A DNA stretch of 64,000 bases from Tritrichomonas foetus (lineage: Eukaryota > Parabasalia > Tritrichomonadida > Tritrichomonadidae). Positions 27,601 to 36,794 of this stretch are shown here, one piece after another (positions within the stretch are counted from its first letter, which is position 1; the number at the start of each line of letters is the position of its first letter). The notes under the pieces were generated by a model that saw only the letters and a program-made list of their open reading frames with translations, did no database searches and had not been told where the DNA came from. The stretch lies in contig MLAK01000552.1 in assembly GCA_001839685.1 (NCBI GenBank), forward strand, positions 37,609-101,608. Reading direction: 5' to 3'. Made by a program: the position numbers and the translations under genes.

Positions 27601-28096
27601 AGTGTTCAGACGGATAAGGTCTAGTTAAATCAGCTGTCTCACAGTAGAAGTGCATTTCATTCAAAGGAAATTGCGTGAATGATGGAGGATTGTTATTTTT
27701 GGGATTATATGTTTTTAATGGAATTGTTACAAAATCTGTTTGATTAATTTGTTTGATACTGCTTCCATTTGGTAATGATGCCACTTTTTTAGAAGATTGA
27801 ATTAAACCGATAACAAGATGCTGATTCTCATAAGTGAGTCCAATTAAAGCCTTTCCTGTCCACTTTTTGATTTGTGTGCTGTTTACAGTTTCTGAAAATC
27901 GCTTGGCAATTGAAAGGCAGGCACTTCGATGACTTTTGAAGACATCGACAAATGGCGTCGCTGAATAAAAAAGACAACCGGTTGTAAGATCGACTGTAAA
28001 AACGTATGAGACACTTTCTGTTGATGGCGTAACTACTAAATATACATACAGCCCAGGAGGCTGAAAAACGTGGACTTGTGTGTTGATTTTTTGCAT
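24677..28096 (-). CDS. SAC-domain phosphoinositide phosphatase (large, SAC9-like)
   Basis: A 1,139-residue protein. The SAC catalytic domain covers about residues 60-460. The P-loop is RFNCADSTDRTNVATF, the C-x5-R-T/S signature, with nucleophile Cys386. SRGTNQNGAPGNEVECELIL and WRRGSIPIKW are typical SAC lobe motifs. SAC enzymes remove phosphates from PI4P, PI3P or PI(3,5)P2. The 650 residues after the catalytic domain are unusual. They include two CxxC pairs (CSFC near 732 and CKEC near 777) that could form a zinc knuckle, an acidic Asn-rich stretch, and beta-rich segments repeating a 'sandwich' pattern that may bind membrane. Plant SAC9 is a large SAC protein with a long C-terminal extension, hence the comparison. 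No transmembrane helix is present, unlike Sac1. AACTTTTT on the coding strand lies about 70 bp upstream (28164-28171). Confidence 0.9.
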   Translation of the reverse strand: MQKINTQVHVFQPPGLYVYLVVTPSTESVSYVFTVDLTTGCLFYSATPFVDVFKSHRSACLSIAKRFSETVNSTQIKKWTGKALIGLTYENQHLVIGLIQSSKKVASLPNGSSIKQINQTDFVTIPLKTYNPKNNNPPSFTQFPLNEMHFYCETADLTRPYPSEHSVEDCDNDFCWNQRWRIPFVRIGLENVCIVMLQGFSLTSDLHTDEEITYIVRRSVLNPYTRYTSRGTNQNGAPGNEVECELILNDKNSNFLSNCWRRGSIPIKWSTVVGTVGSAQHIVSPFQDNGTTNYFNSISERFGNIPITIINLLNDSENNLTDAYKKAVDKLQFIDFKTYDIGSMPENFLVETFQSVMRPLAEMTEFTVGHNNIVTSKQKRILRFNCADSTDRTNVATFIYARALVEMRQCDDRANDFLANAFIKAGDVISIMYMSTPAARSGVIRSTVTGISHAKSSDMTLSCVRRFKHIARFDSVSDGVINNWISKDICFTPLYSLDYNDMSIIRNVSMCLQNMNPLDSSIIDYEYTMITASKNTSTELIIQFPMPMILCVLRLMLLPSSAGEIPSSFTLSCGMDNNSKSCYLKDVLLPVVKVPTFAKYSLAHAPRWGVQAPLVQSASELVRFVWITFDRKVDDMKISNVSVDAYIPKIEIKMPTFKCMESNVLEEYEKRIRAFMSKNERNISDLVELEAFRLRSKISLNIRNAIMIRFGVNPAISSIRFFLLRSETNEQICSFCRKSLGNSKVMSFFLHETFKSLLNPLKPQPQHPSSYSLCKECSQQLLMCSSVIKELEGMIEKVDVPSMPKNKWKIEEIDGRVNLSKCKAIFFEYPKEATGCVNDLLKDGNDDFIGNERCCYTRSEDDKISNFIINEKSMNESRNENIVDCDSNIVENNREIEQPKNCYIIDSKNEKQFFFTICFTSASIPDELFIEFDKLLPKSVDIISPLKCQPVMKRNESSISLRFESDILNCISFVITANEDQNSIVMKNVKCMGQFTEKRKGSPQWFTFPIPNFKGNCFPGYWDKITRTQTFTLKSPAILRRVNFMVPCINGTLPQSILLAIYDKRNYLVKSTHILIPQPQPQQGIGTKIEMNYRISDAPAGSVIKLFYLDLIERLKPYDVNFLLMPSTPERGMAQSKLF

Positions 28097-28709
28097 TCAC
28101 AAATTAAAATCTTTGTTAGAAACTTTTTGAAATGTTTATACATAATGTATTGAATATGTATTTAAAAAGTTTGATTTCATTTTAAAAAGATTCTTTCCGT
28201 TTATCTTAAAAAGGTGGCATGTGGTGAATTTATTCCTAACAAAAAAAAATTCACGTTTTTTCAATTTTTGATTGTCAAAATCTCTTATTTCAATTGATTT
28301 TTATCGTCGAAAATGAGTTATGATTTCAATAAAAAAGAGTGACAATTTTGTATGAATATTACCTGTTAATCCACAGCATATTAATTGACAATGAATGATA
28401 CATTTCATTATATAATTGAATTTGATTATATTTGGCATGAATTATTCAACTTCTAACCAAAATATTAGATTTTTTCGGCTTATGGATGTTCATTACAAAA
28501 TTTTTTCGAATTTTTCAATTTTAAAGGATTTTTTTTTGTCACATCATTAAATCATTGAAACACGTACAATTTTCTTTCAATAAAATATAAAAACCAAATC
28601 AGAAAATCAAAATAACAAACAATTTATTATAATCATGTTAAAGACCAATTTTTCCAATTTTCATCAAAAAATAAACTTTTGCTAGAAAACATTTGATAAA
28701 GCAAAACAT
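28097..28709. other. Intergenic spacer
   Basis: About 610 bp, very AT-rich, between two minus-strand genes. The AACTTTTT-type motif occurs in both orientations near the SAC start (28121-28128 and 28164-28171). Nothing else is supported. Confidence 0.45.
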
Positions 28710-30230
28710 CTATTTTGGCCCATAAAATGAGTTTAGGACTCGGTTCGTTGAATATCGTGTATTCCGTAAAGGTGAGGCAATTAAAACTCCTGGTTTCAAT
28801 CTCATTGTTGATGGCATCGATTCGTCGTCTGAAAAGCTTTCTTGATTATGTTTTATTGATACTTGATTTCTATTCAAACATTGTGGTATTTTCAAAAAAG
28901 ATGAAGCCATTGTTGGTTGTCGGAACTGCTGCCGCTGTTGTTGTTGTTGTTGATTTTGCTGCTGCATTATTTGAAATTGCTGTTGATGAGTAGATGCCAA
29001 TTGTAAAGTTCGTTTGGTTTGAGGTGATCGTAGGAGGCCATAATTGATAGGTGAAAGAGGTGGTGAACATGTAGGTGAATTTATAGGTGAGTCAAATAGA
29101 GAATTTGCAGAAGGAAGGTTATCATTTGAAAGTTTTGTAGGAAGTTTGATAACCGTAATATTTGGACCAGTCTTTGGTATATTTGGTTGGATAGGGACAA
29201 GTGCTGCCGTATAATAATTTGAAAGCATTTGTGCATGTTTTTGCCTAAAAAGCGCACGATAAGATGATGTGACATGATCACGAACATTTGTTTTAAGTTT
29301 TTCAGCAAGATTTTTTGTATCAACACCAACAAATTCCATATAATTAAGAATTCCTTCATCCATGTTTTTATAGTTGAGAACATGGTCTTTAGTATAAGTT
29401 AGGCTATATCTCATAAGTCCATTTGGTGAAGGAACTAGCATCCACTGATGGTTGACAATTTCGTCAATTGTTATTCTTTTCTCTGGGTCTTTCAGAAGCA
29501 TTTTTTTCAAAAGGTCAACAAGCGCAGGTGAAAAAGTGGAAGGATATTCTGGCTCCATGTGCATAATCATGTGCCTCACTTTTTTAGCATTCGAACTATC
29601 AAATGGAAGGTGGTTTGCATTCAGCGCAAATAAAACAACACCCAAACTCCAAATGTCAGCTTTTTCTGTATACGTTTCCTGGGTGAAAACTTCTGGCGCA
29701 ATGTAAGCGGCTGATCCGCAGGCTGTCGTTAGAAGTGATTCGCTATTGATTCCTTTTGAAAATCCAAAATCTATCACTCGTATGTTTCGGTAGCGATCAA
29801 GCATAATGTTTTCGGCTTTTATGTCTCGGTGAGCAATTTTCATCGTCGTATGAAGGTAATAAAATACGCTTATTAATTGAAAAAATAAACATCTCTATAA
29901 AGACTCGTTGATTTCAATTTTGTTCAGAAATTCAAGGAGGTTGCCTCCTGGGATGTATTCGAACACGAAAATAACAAATTCGTCTGTTTTCAAAATATCA
30001 TAAAGATCCGCAATGAAAGGGTGATTCATGGCTCGACTAATTGCGATTTCTCTTTTCAGATATTCTAATTCTTCGCGTTTAATGAAGCTCTCAATTTCAC
30101 AAAATTTTAAAGCTGCTTCGAAATTCAGCTTTTTATGTTTGGCATAAAAAACATGCGAATATGCGCCTTCACCAATTTCTTCGATAAGTTGATAATCAGG
30201 AGCGGCTTTTGCAAAAACAGAATCATTCAT
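28710..30230 (-). pseudogene. Ser/Thr protein kinase (CAMK/AGC-like) interrupted by one in-frame TAG
   Basis: Two frames (29895-30230 and 28710-29843) are one kinase: both lie in the same phase, separated by a single TAG at 29895-29897 and 17 sense codons. The 17 codons (RCLFFQLISVFYYLHTT) are exactly the alpha-E helix expected before the catalytic loop. Motifs are otherwise complete: glycine loop IGEGAYSHVF (19-28), Lys42 in AALKF, HRDIKAEN with Asp136, VIDFG with Asp154, AAYIAPE, and DIWSLGVVLFAL. The C-terminal 230 residues are Gln/Asn/Ser/Pro-rich and disordered. No intron signals flank the TAG, and removing any intron would remove kinase sequence. The choices are a recent nonsense mutation, a base-call error or stop readthrough. 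If translation stops at TAG, the product is a 111-residue N-lobe without catalytic activity. The intact protein would be 506 residues. Confidence 0.88.
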
Positions 30231-31287
30231 AAATGAGTGAAAATGGAAATGGTGAAATACGACTATTCAAAAACTACATCAAACAGAAAATTTGATCTCT
30301 GAAATTTGAATAAGGAATATAAAAAAGTCAAAAACATAAAATATTATGAAATTTTATTAAAATTGTTAATCGTTATATCTTGAATGATTATGAACTTATT
30401 TATCTGAAAATTTCAGAGGAGACACTGAATTAAAAAATAAAATTCTCAATAGACCATTTTATGTGAAATAAATTTCGAACAATGTGATTGAATATTAATC
30501 AAAAAGTTATATTGAGCATTGAATTATTCCATGAATTACTTTTTGAGATTTGTAAATATTGAGATCTTTTGTATGATTGTTAACACTGATTGAAACGGCA
30601 TCATCTCAAAAAGTTGTTGCACTGAATTATTGAGGACACTTTTTAAAAGAAAAAGATTGGTGATCATTCAAAACTTTTTATTAACTAATTAATACATTTT
30701 TATTTGTTTAAAAATAAAAAGGTTTATCAACAGAGATAATTCATTTCACTCTTTTAGAAGAGGCGGGGCATATGATGCATCATTGAAAGGCGTTCAAGAT
30801 TCCGCAATAAAGAGATAGAGACAGTTTAAAAGTTTATGATATTCATGTCTGTGATGAGCCTGAAAGGCATTTTAAAATGAAATTTCTGAAGTAAACTTAT
30901 CAACAAGAAAATGAATACCAAAAATGTTTTTTCAATAGTTTATTTTTTGTAAACAATTTAAAAAGTAGCAATATAGTAGTTTTCATATTCGATTTATCTA
31001 AATTGTTAAAGACTTTGATAATAAATAAACACTATTTTTCTTTTTCTAAATTCAATTAATTTACATTGTCATATTAATTAATAAAAAAAAAACAGGAAAA
31101 TATATTGTTGATAAATATCATTTATTTCAAATTTTAGTTTCTCATGTTTTTCCAATTCATAATATCTTATTAAATATTTTTTATGAAGGAATTTGCCAAA
31201 ACTCGAGTATCGAAGAAATATTAATAATTATTGAAAAAGTGCTAAAGTTTTATACTCAATTAATTAACCATGTTTGTTTGATTTTTA
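30231..31287. other. Long intergenic region with possible gene remnant
   Basis: About 1.06 kb between divergent genes. Most is plain AT-rich DNA. Around 30755-30885 the sequence is noticeably GC-richer, and one minus-strand frame there reads like protein between stops (NAFQAHHRHEYHKLLNCLY, then TPFNDASYAPPLLKE). I regard it as a possible decayed gene; an RNA gene is the alternative. AACTTTTT-type motifs cluster at 30600-30680. A short frame (ATG at 31269, three codons) precedes the next gene's start. Confidence 0.4.
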
Positions 31288-31848
31288 ATGTCGACCAAAT
31301 ATGATCGCGCAATTGAACTCTGCGGAGTTTTAAAGCGAATTCCACGCACCGGCTGGGTTCGAAACAAAGTTAACGATCCGGAATCAGTTGCTGACCATTC
31401 AATGCGAGTCAGTTTTTTAGCGATGATTTTATGTCCACCCGATTTAAACAAAGACAAGGCCGTTCAGATGGCTCTGATCCATGACTTAGCCGAATCCATC
31501 GTTAGCGACATTACCCCCCTTGACGGAGTTACCCACGAAGATAAATATCAACGCGAAAATAACGCCTGGACTCAAATCAGCCAAAGTTTAAATAACGATG
31601 AAATGCAGAAAATGTGGCAAGAAATGGAAGAAGGAAAAACACGAGAGGCACGTTTCGTTTTTGAACTCGATAAGCTTGAAATGTTGATCCAAGCGGAAGA
31701 ATATGAAAACTTGCAGCCTGGTTTGGATTTGACTCAGTTCTTTAAAGGATACAAAGGATTTGCTGGTTATGATGACTTCTTCACCTTCAAAGAAACAAAA
31801 GAAGTGTATGATGCAATCATTGAAAGAAGAAAAGCTAAAGAAAAATAA
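31288..31848 (+). CDS. HD-domain 5'-deoxynucleotidase (HDDC2/YfbR-like)
   Basis: A 186-residue protein covering the whole of the HDDC2 family. The opening LCGVLKRIPRTGWV is the family signature. Metal ligands are present: His37 in VADHSMRVS, His65-Asp66 in ALIHDLAES, and Asp128 in FELDKLEML. AESIVSDITP contains the Glu and Asp used in catalysis. Members of the family dephosphorylate deoxynucleoside 5'-monophosphates and take part in nucleotide salvage; the substrate range in this organism is an inference. This ORF is compact and GC-richer than its neighbours at third positions. The ATG at 31288 agrees with where conservation begins. It is clearly functional: no key residue is missing. Confidence 0.93.
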   Translation: MSTKYDRAIELCGVLKRIPRTGWVRNKVNDPESVADHSMRVSFLAMILCPPDLNKDKAVQMALIHDLAESIVSDITPLDGVTHEDKYQRENNAWTQISQSLNNDEMQKMWQEMEEGKTREARFVFELDKLEMLIQAEEYENLQPGLDLTQFFKGYKGFAGYDDFFTFKETKEVYDAIIERRKAKEK

Positions 31849-31930
31849 GTGACATCATTTGTTAAAAATTTGGGTATTATGACTTGATTGTATTTTTTGT
31901 TTTCAAGTGAATATGTATTATTTATGCTGA

Positions 31931-32010
31931 ACAAATCATCACAAAGTGAAGAAAATCATCACAGAGTGAAACAAATCATCATAAAATGAAACAAATCATT
32001 ATGAAAACTT
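31931..32010. repeat. 20-bp tandem repeat, about four copies
   Basis: In the 250-bp gap between the convergent HDDC2-like and RhoGEF-Kelch genes. Units are ACAAATCATCACAAAGTGAA, GAAAATCATCACAGAGTGAA, ACAAATCATCATAAAATGAA and a degraded ACAAATCATTATGAAAACTT. It is in the likely 3' region of both genes. Copies diverge by a few bases, so the array is not brand new. Confidence 0.88.
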
Positions 32011-32100
32011 GATAATTAATTATTTTTGCTAATAAAGAAAATATAGAGAATTAGATGATAAAAATAACAAGATTTAATAAAAACGCGTTTAATAGAAAAA

Positions 32101-35100
32101 TCAATCAAGTCCATCTGGAAGATAGGAGTTTAGCATTGGTGGGTCATTCAGTGTTGTTCCTTGCTCGGGTTCAGTAGGATTTCTCCCAAGATGCGGTGTT
32201 GAAAGGCTGAAGTCGGCATTATCAAATAGATGATCTTCATCCATTGACAAAAATGGATTGAAGTTTCCCGATCTTTCTTTTGGATCATCTTTTTTCTTTC
32301 CTTCATTATCTTTACTAATGAATTCATTATCATTACTAATGAATGCACTATCTTGACTGTTCAAAGATTTATCCTTTGAATCAGATAAATCCAAAGGAGG
32401 AAGGGTAGAATCAGAATAAATAGGTGGAAGAATAACAATTGGTTCATGGCCATCTTCATAATTAATGTTAATTTCTGGAAGTGGATCTGCTTTTCCATTC
32501 GTAAAGGTCAAAAATGCAGGTAATTCCATCGGTTTTACAATTTCAACATCATTTGTACAAGCATTATTTTTAAGTTTATTATTTTGTTCACTGCCCATTA
32601 CAGAACTTAATTCTTCTGGAACATTTTTCAAAATGTTTTGGAATAGAAGGCTTTGGTGTGAATTTGAGTCAATTTCATTCCCCATGTCTGATTTCAAAGT
32701 TTGTGGAACTCTTATATCATTTTTGCCTTTAGTTGTATCATTCATCGATTCATTAAAATGCACTCCACTTGAAATTGAACCGATAGGCAAAATATCTTGG
32801 TCAATTCCAGGAATTTTAGGCAATTCAGAAGTAATTTTAATATTGGGCAAAGCTGTAATTGGAAGAAGATCGCCTTCATCATCAATATAAATCTTTTCTT
32901 TTGGATAATCTTCAAATGATACAAGACTTCCAAGCTGTTCAAGATTATCCGACAGTTTTAGCGCACTTTTTTTGTTGAATTCACTCTTAGTGTCATTTTC
33001 TAGATTTTGAGATTTAATTTGTGAATTTACTTCTGTTGAGGAAATAAGTGGTGGTTGTGATGATTGTTCAGAAGATTCATTTTGATTTTTGGTGATGCTG
33101 TTTGTTAAAAATGGGTTTTTAGTGTAGCTTTCATTTACTTTAAAAATATCTTTAAAGTTTTTATTGAAGAATTTGGAAATTCTTCCTTGCTTTTGCGGAT
33201 TAATAATTTCATTCACATTAGTCTTAGTGTTCAAATTAATATTTATGGATTTAGGTCTTTCGTTTGTATTTAGAGATTCATCTTCATCAGGTGTTGATGG
33301 AGTATGAAGTATTGCTTGTTTTTCAAGAACAATTTTTGGTAAAGGAATTCTAAAAATTCCTCTTGATGGAACATCAGAATTTTTATCAGCTCCGCCAACA
33401 ATGAAAATTTCATTCTTTTCCACAAACATGGCAAAATGCATTAAATTCGGCCGATCATTTCCACCTGTAGCGAAATTAGTAACATGACCTGTGGTTCCGT
33501 CAAAATGTATTCCAAATGGGGGTAAAACAATACCAGATTCATTAGTTCCACCTACAACAAGCATCCAATTTTGATAAACCACAACTTTGTGCGAATGTCT
33601 TGGCAATAAAATGTCACCACTAAGTTTTGGTGTGATCCAAGTCATTGTAGATAAATCAAGCATTACCACATCATCTAAAACACGACTTGAACTAATTCCA
33701 CCGTGAATAATCATTTTATTTTGTAAAACCACAGCAGAATGAAATGCTCGTTCACATGGCGAATATTCAGAAGAAATTAAAGATTTCCATTGTGCATTGG
33801 AAAAGGTATAGATGGAAGTATCAGAAAGAATAGTTTTATTATGATCAATTCCACCAAACATAATTAAATAATTTGATGTACTGATTAAGGAATGTCCAAA
33901 TCTTGGTGTAGGCAAATGCAAACTAGTTATTTTCTGCATAGAATCACCAGATTTTGTATTGATTGAAATAAAATCACCTAGAGTTTGTGAATCACTATTC
34001 ATTCCACCAAAAACATAAATAATCCCTTTATTTTCAGCAGCTGCATGATATTTTCGGCCAACCAAAGGATTATAAACAGTTTTGACTGTTTTATTTTTCA
34101 TGTTTAAAACAGAAATGTTAGAAGGAAACTTTTTCCAAGCATAACCTCCAATTAAATAAATACATGAATTATTCATATTAACTGAAGCTGCAGCGATATT
34201 AAAATTCAAAGAGGATGTTTTATCCATTAAGTTATACAGTACCAGACGGTCATTAATTCTTAACTTTACATAAAACAAGTTTTTAAGGTCATCAATTTGT
34301 TGGAGAGCAAATTCAAAATTCTCTTTTGATTCAAAAGTGAAAGAAATTGATTTTTTATCTGTTACATTAATTATAATTTTCCGAAAATCAGTTAAATATC
34401 GAAAATCAACACCAGTCATTTTATATTTTCCTTTTTCTCCTCTTCGGCCTATCTTCGTGACTAGAATAAGATCATTAAAGATGTAAAAATATCCACTTGT
34501 AGTATATTTCGATGAATAAACACCATGAAAAGAGCTTAATAAAGCTCTACGTGGTGACATGATATCCATTCGATTTATTAACTTATTTTGAATATTTACT
34601 ACATCAAGAAGACCAGTTGGCTCTTTTTTTAGCCATAATTTCATACGGGAAAGGAATTTATTTATGACTAATTCACCTTCCTGAAAAAAAATAAAATCAG
34701 GATGAATTTCAGGTGTCAATTTCTTTAATTTGAGAAAGAACATGAAAAAATCATTGAATCTGGAAATCGGCAAAAATAATAAATCAAAGAAAGGTGTTAT
34801 GTGATAGTTAACATGATGTGTAGCATTATCAATTTTTTGTAAAAAAAGAGTATTTTGACATTTAATTTTGAAAAAAAGATCTAAAACTTGATAATTCGAG
34901 AATAAATCATTTGTACTGTCAAAGAAAAGTGGTAAATCACAAAATAAGTCACCAACACACATTGAAATACTTGCGGCTCGGTTTTTGAATTCTTGAAGAA
35001 AGAAATTATGGGCTCTAGTTGTTGATTTGAAACTATTGAATACAAATGAAGCATCATCTTTTTCTAATAATTGTTCTTTTGTCATAAATGGCTGCCAAAA

Positions 35101-35769
35101 AGTGTCAAGTTGAGTAAATTCATGAATAAAGTCTTTTTCGTCAATAATGAATGAATTGATGAGGTCAGATCTCTCTTTAAACATTAGAAAATCATCGGAG
35201 TTTTCAACAACAGTAATATCGCAAACAATACTACCGTATCTCAAATATTTGAGAAGATCTTCCAAAGATGAGGAATTATTTAAATCTTTTGTCATTGGAC
35301 TAAAACTAAACAGAATTTTATCGCACTTTAAAGGAAACTTTTTCTGACATAATTCAAAGAAATTATTGAGTGAATTGACTTCATTTCGCTTGAATTCAAA
35401 TGGAATAATTCTGAATGGCAATTTTTGATCAGATTGGACGTGAAGGAAAACAGTCACATCCTCTGAAATTTCTTCTGTCGAATTTACGTCTTTTTGATCT
35501 TCTGCGGCTGATATTAATTCTGGAATAATCAATAAATAATATTTTGGTCTTTGATGAGGCCTGAGGGCGACTCCTTGAATCAGTTCCGGATATTCAATGT
35601 TTGGCTTTTGATCATCGCGAAGAAGAATTTGATAATTTGGAGTAACGATGTAAATTAATGAATTCACCAGTTTTAGTTCGTCTTTAAGAGTCGAAATTGT
35701 AATATCATCGGACTTGATTTCTTTGCATATGTTTTGGGAATCGAGATGAGTGATTACAATGAACTCCAT
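32101..35769 (-). CDS. RhoGEF (DH-PH) protein with Kelch propeller
   Basis: A 1,222-residue protein. Residues 1-190 may hold two ubiquitin-like or Ras-binding-like folds. About 200-385 is a Dbl-homology domain: ERSDLINSFIIDEKDFIHEF at the start and LLFLPISRFNDFFMFFLKLK, equivalent to the conserved CR3 helix. About 400-510 is a PH domain (GYFYIFNDLILVTKIGRRGE, SISFTFESKENFEFALQQID). About 515-815 contains Kelch repeats (GGMNSDSQTLGDFISINTKS, GRKYHAAAENKGIIYVFGG, PRFGHSLISTSNYLIMFGG, PRHSHKVVVYQNWMLVVGG). The final 400 residues are Ser/Asn/Pro-rich and disordered. DH domains load GTP on Rho/Rac proteins, so the likely role is control of actin with the Kelch propeller as a docking platform. This domain mix is typical of protists, not animals. 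All of it is one uninterrupted frame. Confidence 0.87.
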   Translation of the reverse strand: MEFIVITHLDSQNICKEIKSDDITISTLKDELKLVNSLIYIVTPNYQILLRDDQKPNIEYPELIQGVALRPHQRPKYYLLIIPELISAAEDQKDVNSTEEISEDVTVFLHVQSDQKLPFRIIPFEFKRNEVNSLNNFFELCQKKFPLKCDKILFSFSPMTKDLNNSSSLEDLLKYLRYGSIVCDITVVENSDDFLMFKERSDLINSFIIDEKDFIHEFTQLDTFWQPFMTKEQLLEKDDASFVFNSFKSTTRAHNFFLQEFKNRAASISMCVGDLFCDLPLFFDSTNDLFSNYQVLDLFFKIKCQNTLFLQKIDNATHHVNYHITPFFDLLFLPISRFNDFFMFFLKLKKLTPEIHPDFIFFQEGELVINKFLSRMKLWLKKEPTGLLDVVNIQNKLINRMDIMSPRRALLSSFHGVYSSKYTTSGYFYIFNDLILVTKIGRRGEKGKYKMTGVDFRYLTDFRKIIINVTDKKSISFTFESKENFEFALQQIDDLKNLFYVKLRINDRLVLYNLMDKTSSLNFNIAAASVNMNNSCIYLIGGYAWKKFPSNISVLNMKNKTVKTVYNPLVGRKYHAAAENKGIIYVFGGMNSDSQTLGDFISINTKSGDSMQKITSLHLPTPRFGHSLISTSNYLIMFGGIDHNKTILSDTSIYTFSNAQWKSLISSEYSPCERAFHSAVVLQNKMIIHGGISSSRVLDDVVMLDLSTMTWITPKLSGDILLPRHSHKVVVYQNWMLVVGGTNESGIVLPPFGIHFDGTTGHVTNFATGGNDRPNLMHFAMFVEKNEIFIVGGADKNSDVPSRGIFRIPLPKIVLEKQAILHTPSTPDEDESLNTNERPKSININLNTKTNVNEIINPQKQGRISKFFNKNFKDIFKVNESYTKNPFLTNSITKNQNESSEQSSQPPLISSTEVNSQIKSQNLENDTKSEFNKKSALKLSDNLEQLGSLVSFEDYPKEKIYIDDEGDLLPITALPNIKITSELPKIPGIDQDILPIGSISSGVHFNESMNDTTKGKNDIRVPQTLKSDMGNEIDSNSHQSLLFQNILKNVPEELSSVMGSEQNNKLKNNACTNDVEIVKPMELPAFLTFTNGKADPLPEININYEDGHEPIVILPPIYSDSTLPPLDLSDSKDKSLNSQDSAFISNDNEFISKDNEGKKKDDPKERSGNFNPFLSMDEDHLFDNADFSLSTPHLGRNPTEPEQGTTLNDPPMLNSYLPDGLD

Positions 35770-36186
35770 TCAGATGAAAGTCTTTGTAATCAAATCTATA
35801 ATCACCTCAGATGTATACAAACTAACTAGCTCTAGATGTAGAAGACTATTGAGAGATCTAAATGAATAATTGTTGATATTATTGTCATCTAAAAATTATT
35901 TAATTGTAATCCTATTAATAATATATAAATATTATAATTTAAAAATCAAGATACAGAGAAAACCAAATCCAAAAAAAAATTGTGAGAAAAAAATAAATCC
36001 CACAGAAATTTCTGAGAATTATTGAGATAAAAAGTGATTTTATTGTATTAATATCTTGATTATTTCTTATCATAAATCGTGCTTTTTATTATCATATGAC
36101 CCTCCATCGAAAATTATAATGTTTTCCAAAATACAAAAATGAAGTATAAAAAAAATATTAATAATTTTGATATAAAGAAAAAAAAT
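35770..36186. other. Intergenic spacer
   Basis: About 415 bp upstream of the RhoGEF-Kelch gene, strongly AT-rich, with no frame or repeat of note. Confidence 0.4.
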
Positions 36187-36794
36187 TTAGGCATCAATGA
36201 GAAGATTACGAATGTTTTGCCATCTAAATGGCGAGTCATCAGAAAATTCACTTGGCATCGAGTCTGGAAAAAAACATATTGGATTCCATTTTTCTTGATT
36301 TGGTCTTTCAATCGTTGTATCTGTATCCCTGCTTGAGAATGTGCTGTTGAGGACTGCCAGTCTATTTTCTTCATATACTAAAATTTTATGACAGAAAAGA
36401 TTTCAATACATTCATATTTGTCAAATGGAAATTGAATTAATTAAACATCACTGAGTTAAAACTATCAAAATTTTCGCGATTTTTAATAAAAAATCGATAG
36501 AAGAAGTGTAAATAGAATTATGGGAAGCAGTATTATAATCTTTGTGATTCTTGGAAAAAAAGCTTCTCACAATTTTTTTTTAGGCTTTCTCCAAAATCGC
36601 TCTTTTTTCGGTTTAATTGTTGCAAAATTTCAAAACTATGAATAAATATGGCTCATAACTATAAAAAATAGATTTAACAATTGACTGAAAGCTGTTCACC
36701 CGAAAACTGAAACAATAGCTTCTTCAGAATCATTTTCGAAATATTTTTGAATTCGGCCATTTGCGAAGTTTGCGATAAGGGAAATTTTCGTCAT
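36187..36794 (-). pseudogene. Decayed protein-coding gene, identity unknown
   Basis: Minus strand. An ATG at 36794 opens MTKISLIANFANGRIQKYFE and runs 32 codons to a TGA (36696-36698). Protein-like sequence continues in another frame (FYSYEPYLFIVLKFCNN, broken by TAA at 36613 and 36580; then FSKNHKDYNTASHNSIYTSS), returns to the first frame (FPFDKYECIEIFSVIKF, ending at TAG 36378-36380), and finishes in the second frame (NRLAVLNSTFSSRDTDTTIE and PFRWQNIRNLLIDA, stop at 36187-36189). So two frames alternate with at least three shifts and several stops. The last part has the strongest coding character. The third switch falls at a run of T's, where one missing base would explain it. I do not recognise the family. 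Introns are a weaker explanation: no shared splice motif is seen. Confidence 0.62.

Noticed and set aside
29841..29900. Intron between the two kinase frames
   Set aside because: Both frames are in phase and the sequence between them encodes the missing alpha-E helix. Removing any intron would delete required kinase sequence. A single TAG is the only fault.
36114..36374. 86-residue minus-strand frame starting MKKIDWQ
   Set aside because: It is a shadow: the protein-like reading of this stretch is in a different frame (NRLAVLNSTFSS...), and this frame ends in a run of Phe/Ile/Leu from AT-rich DNA.
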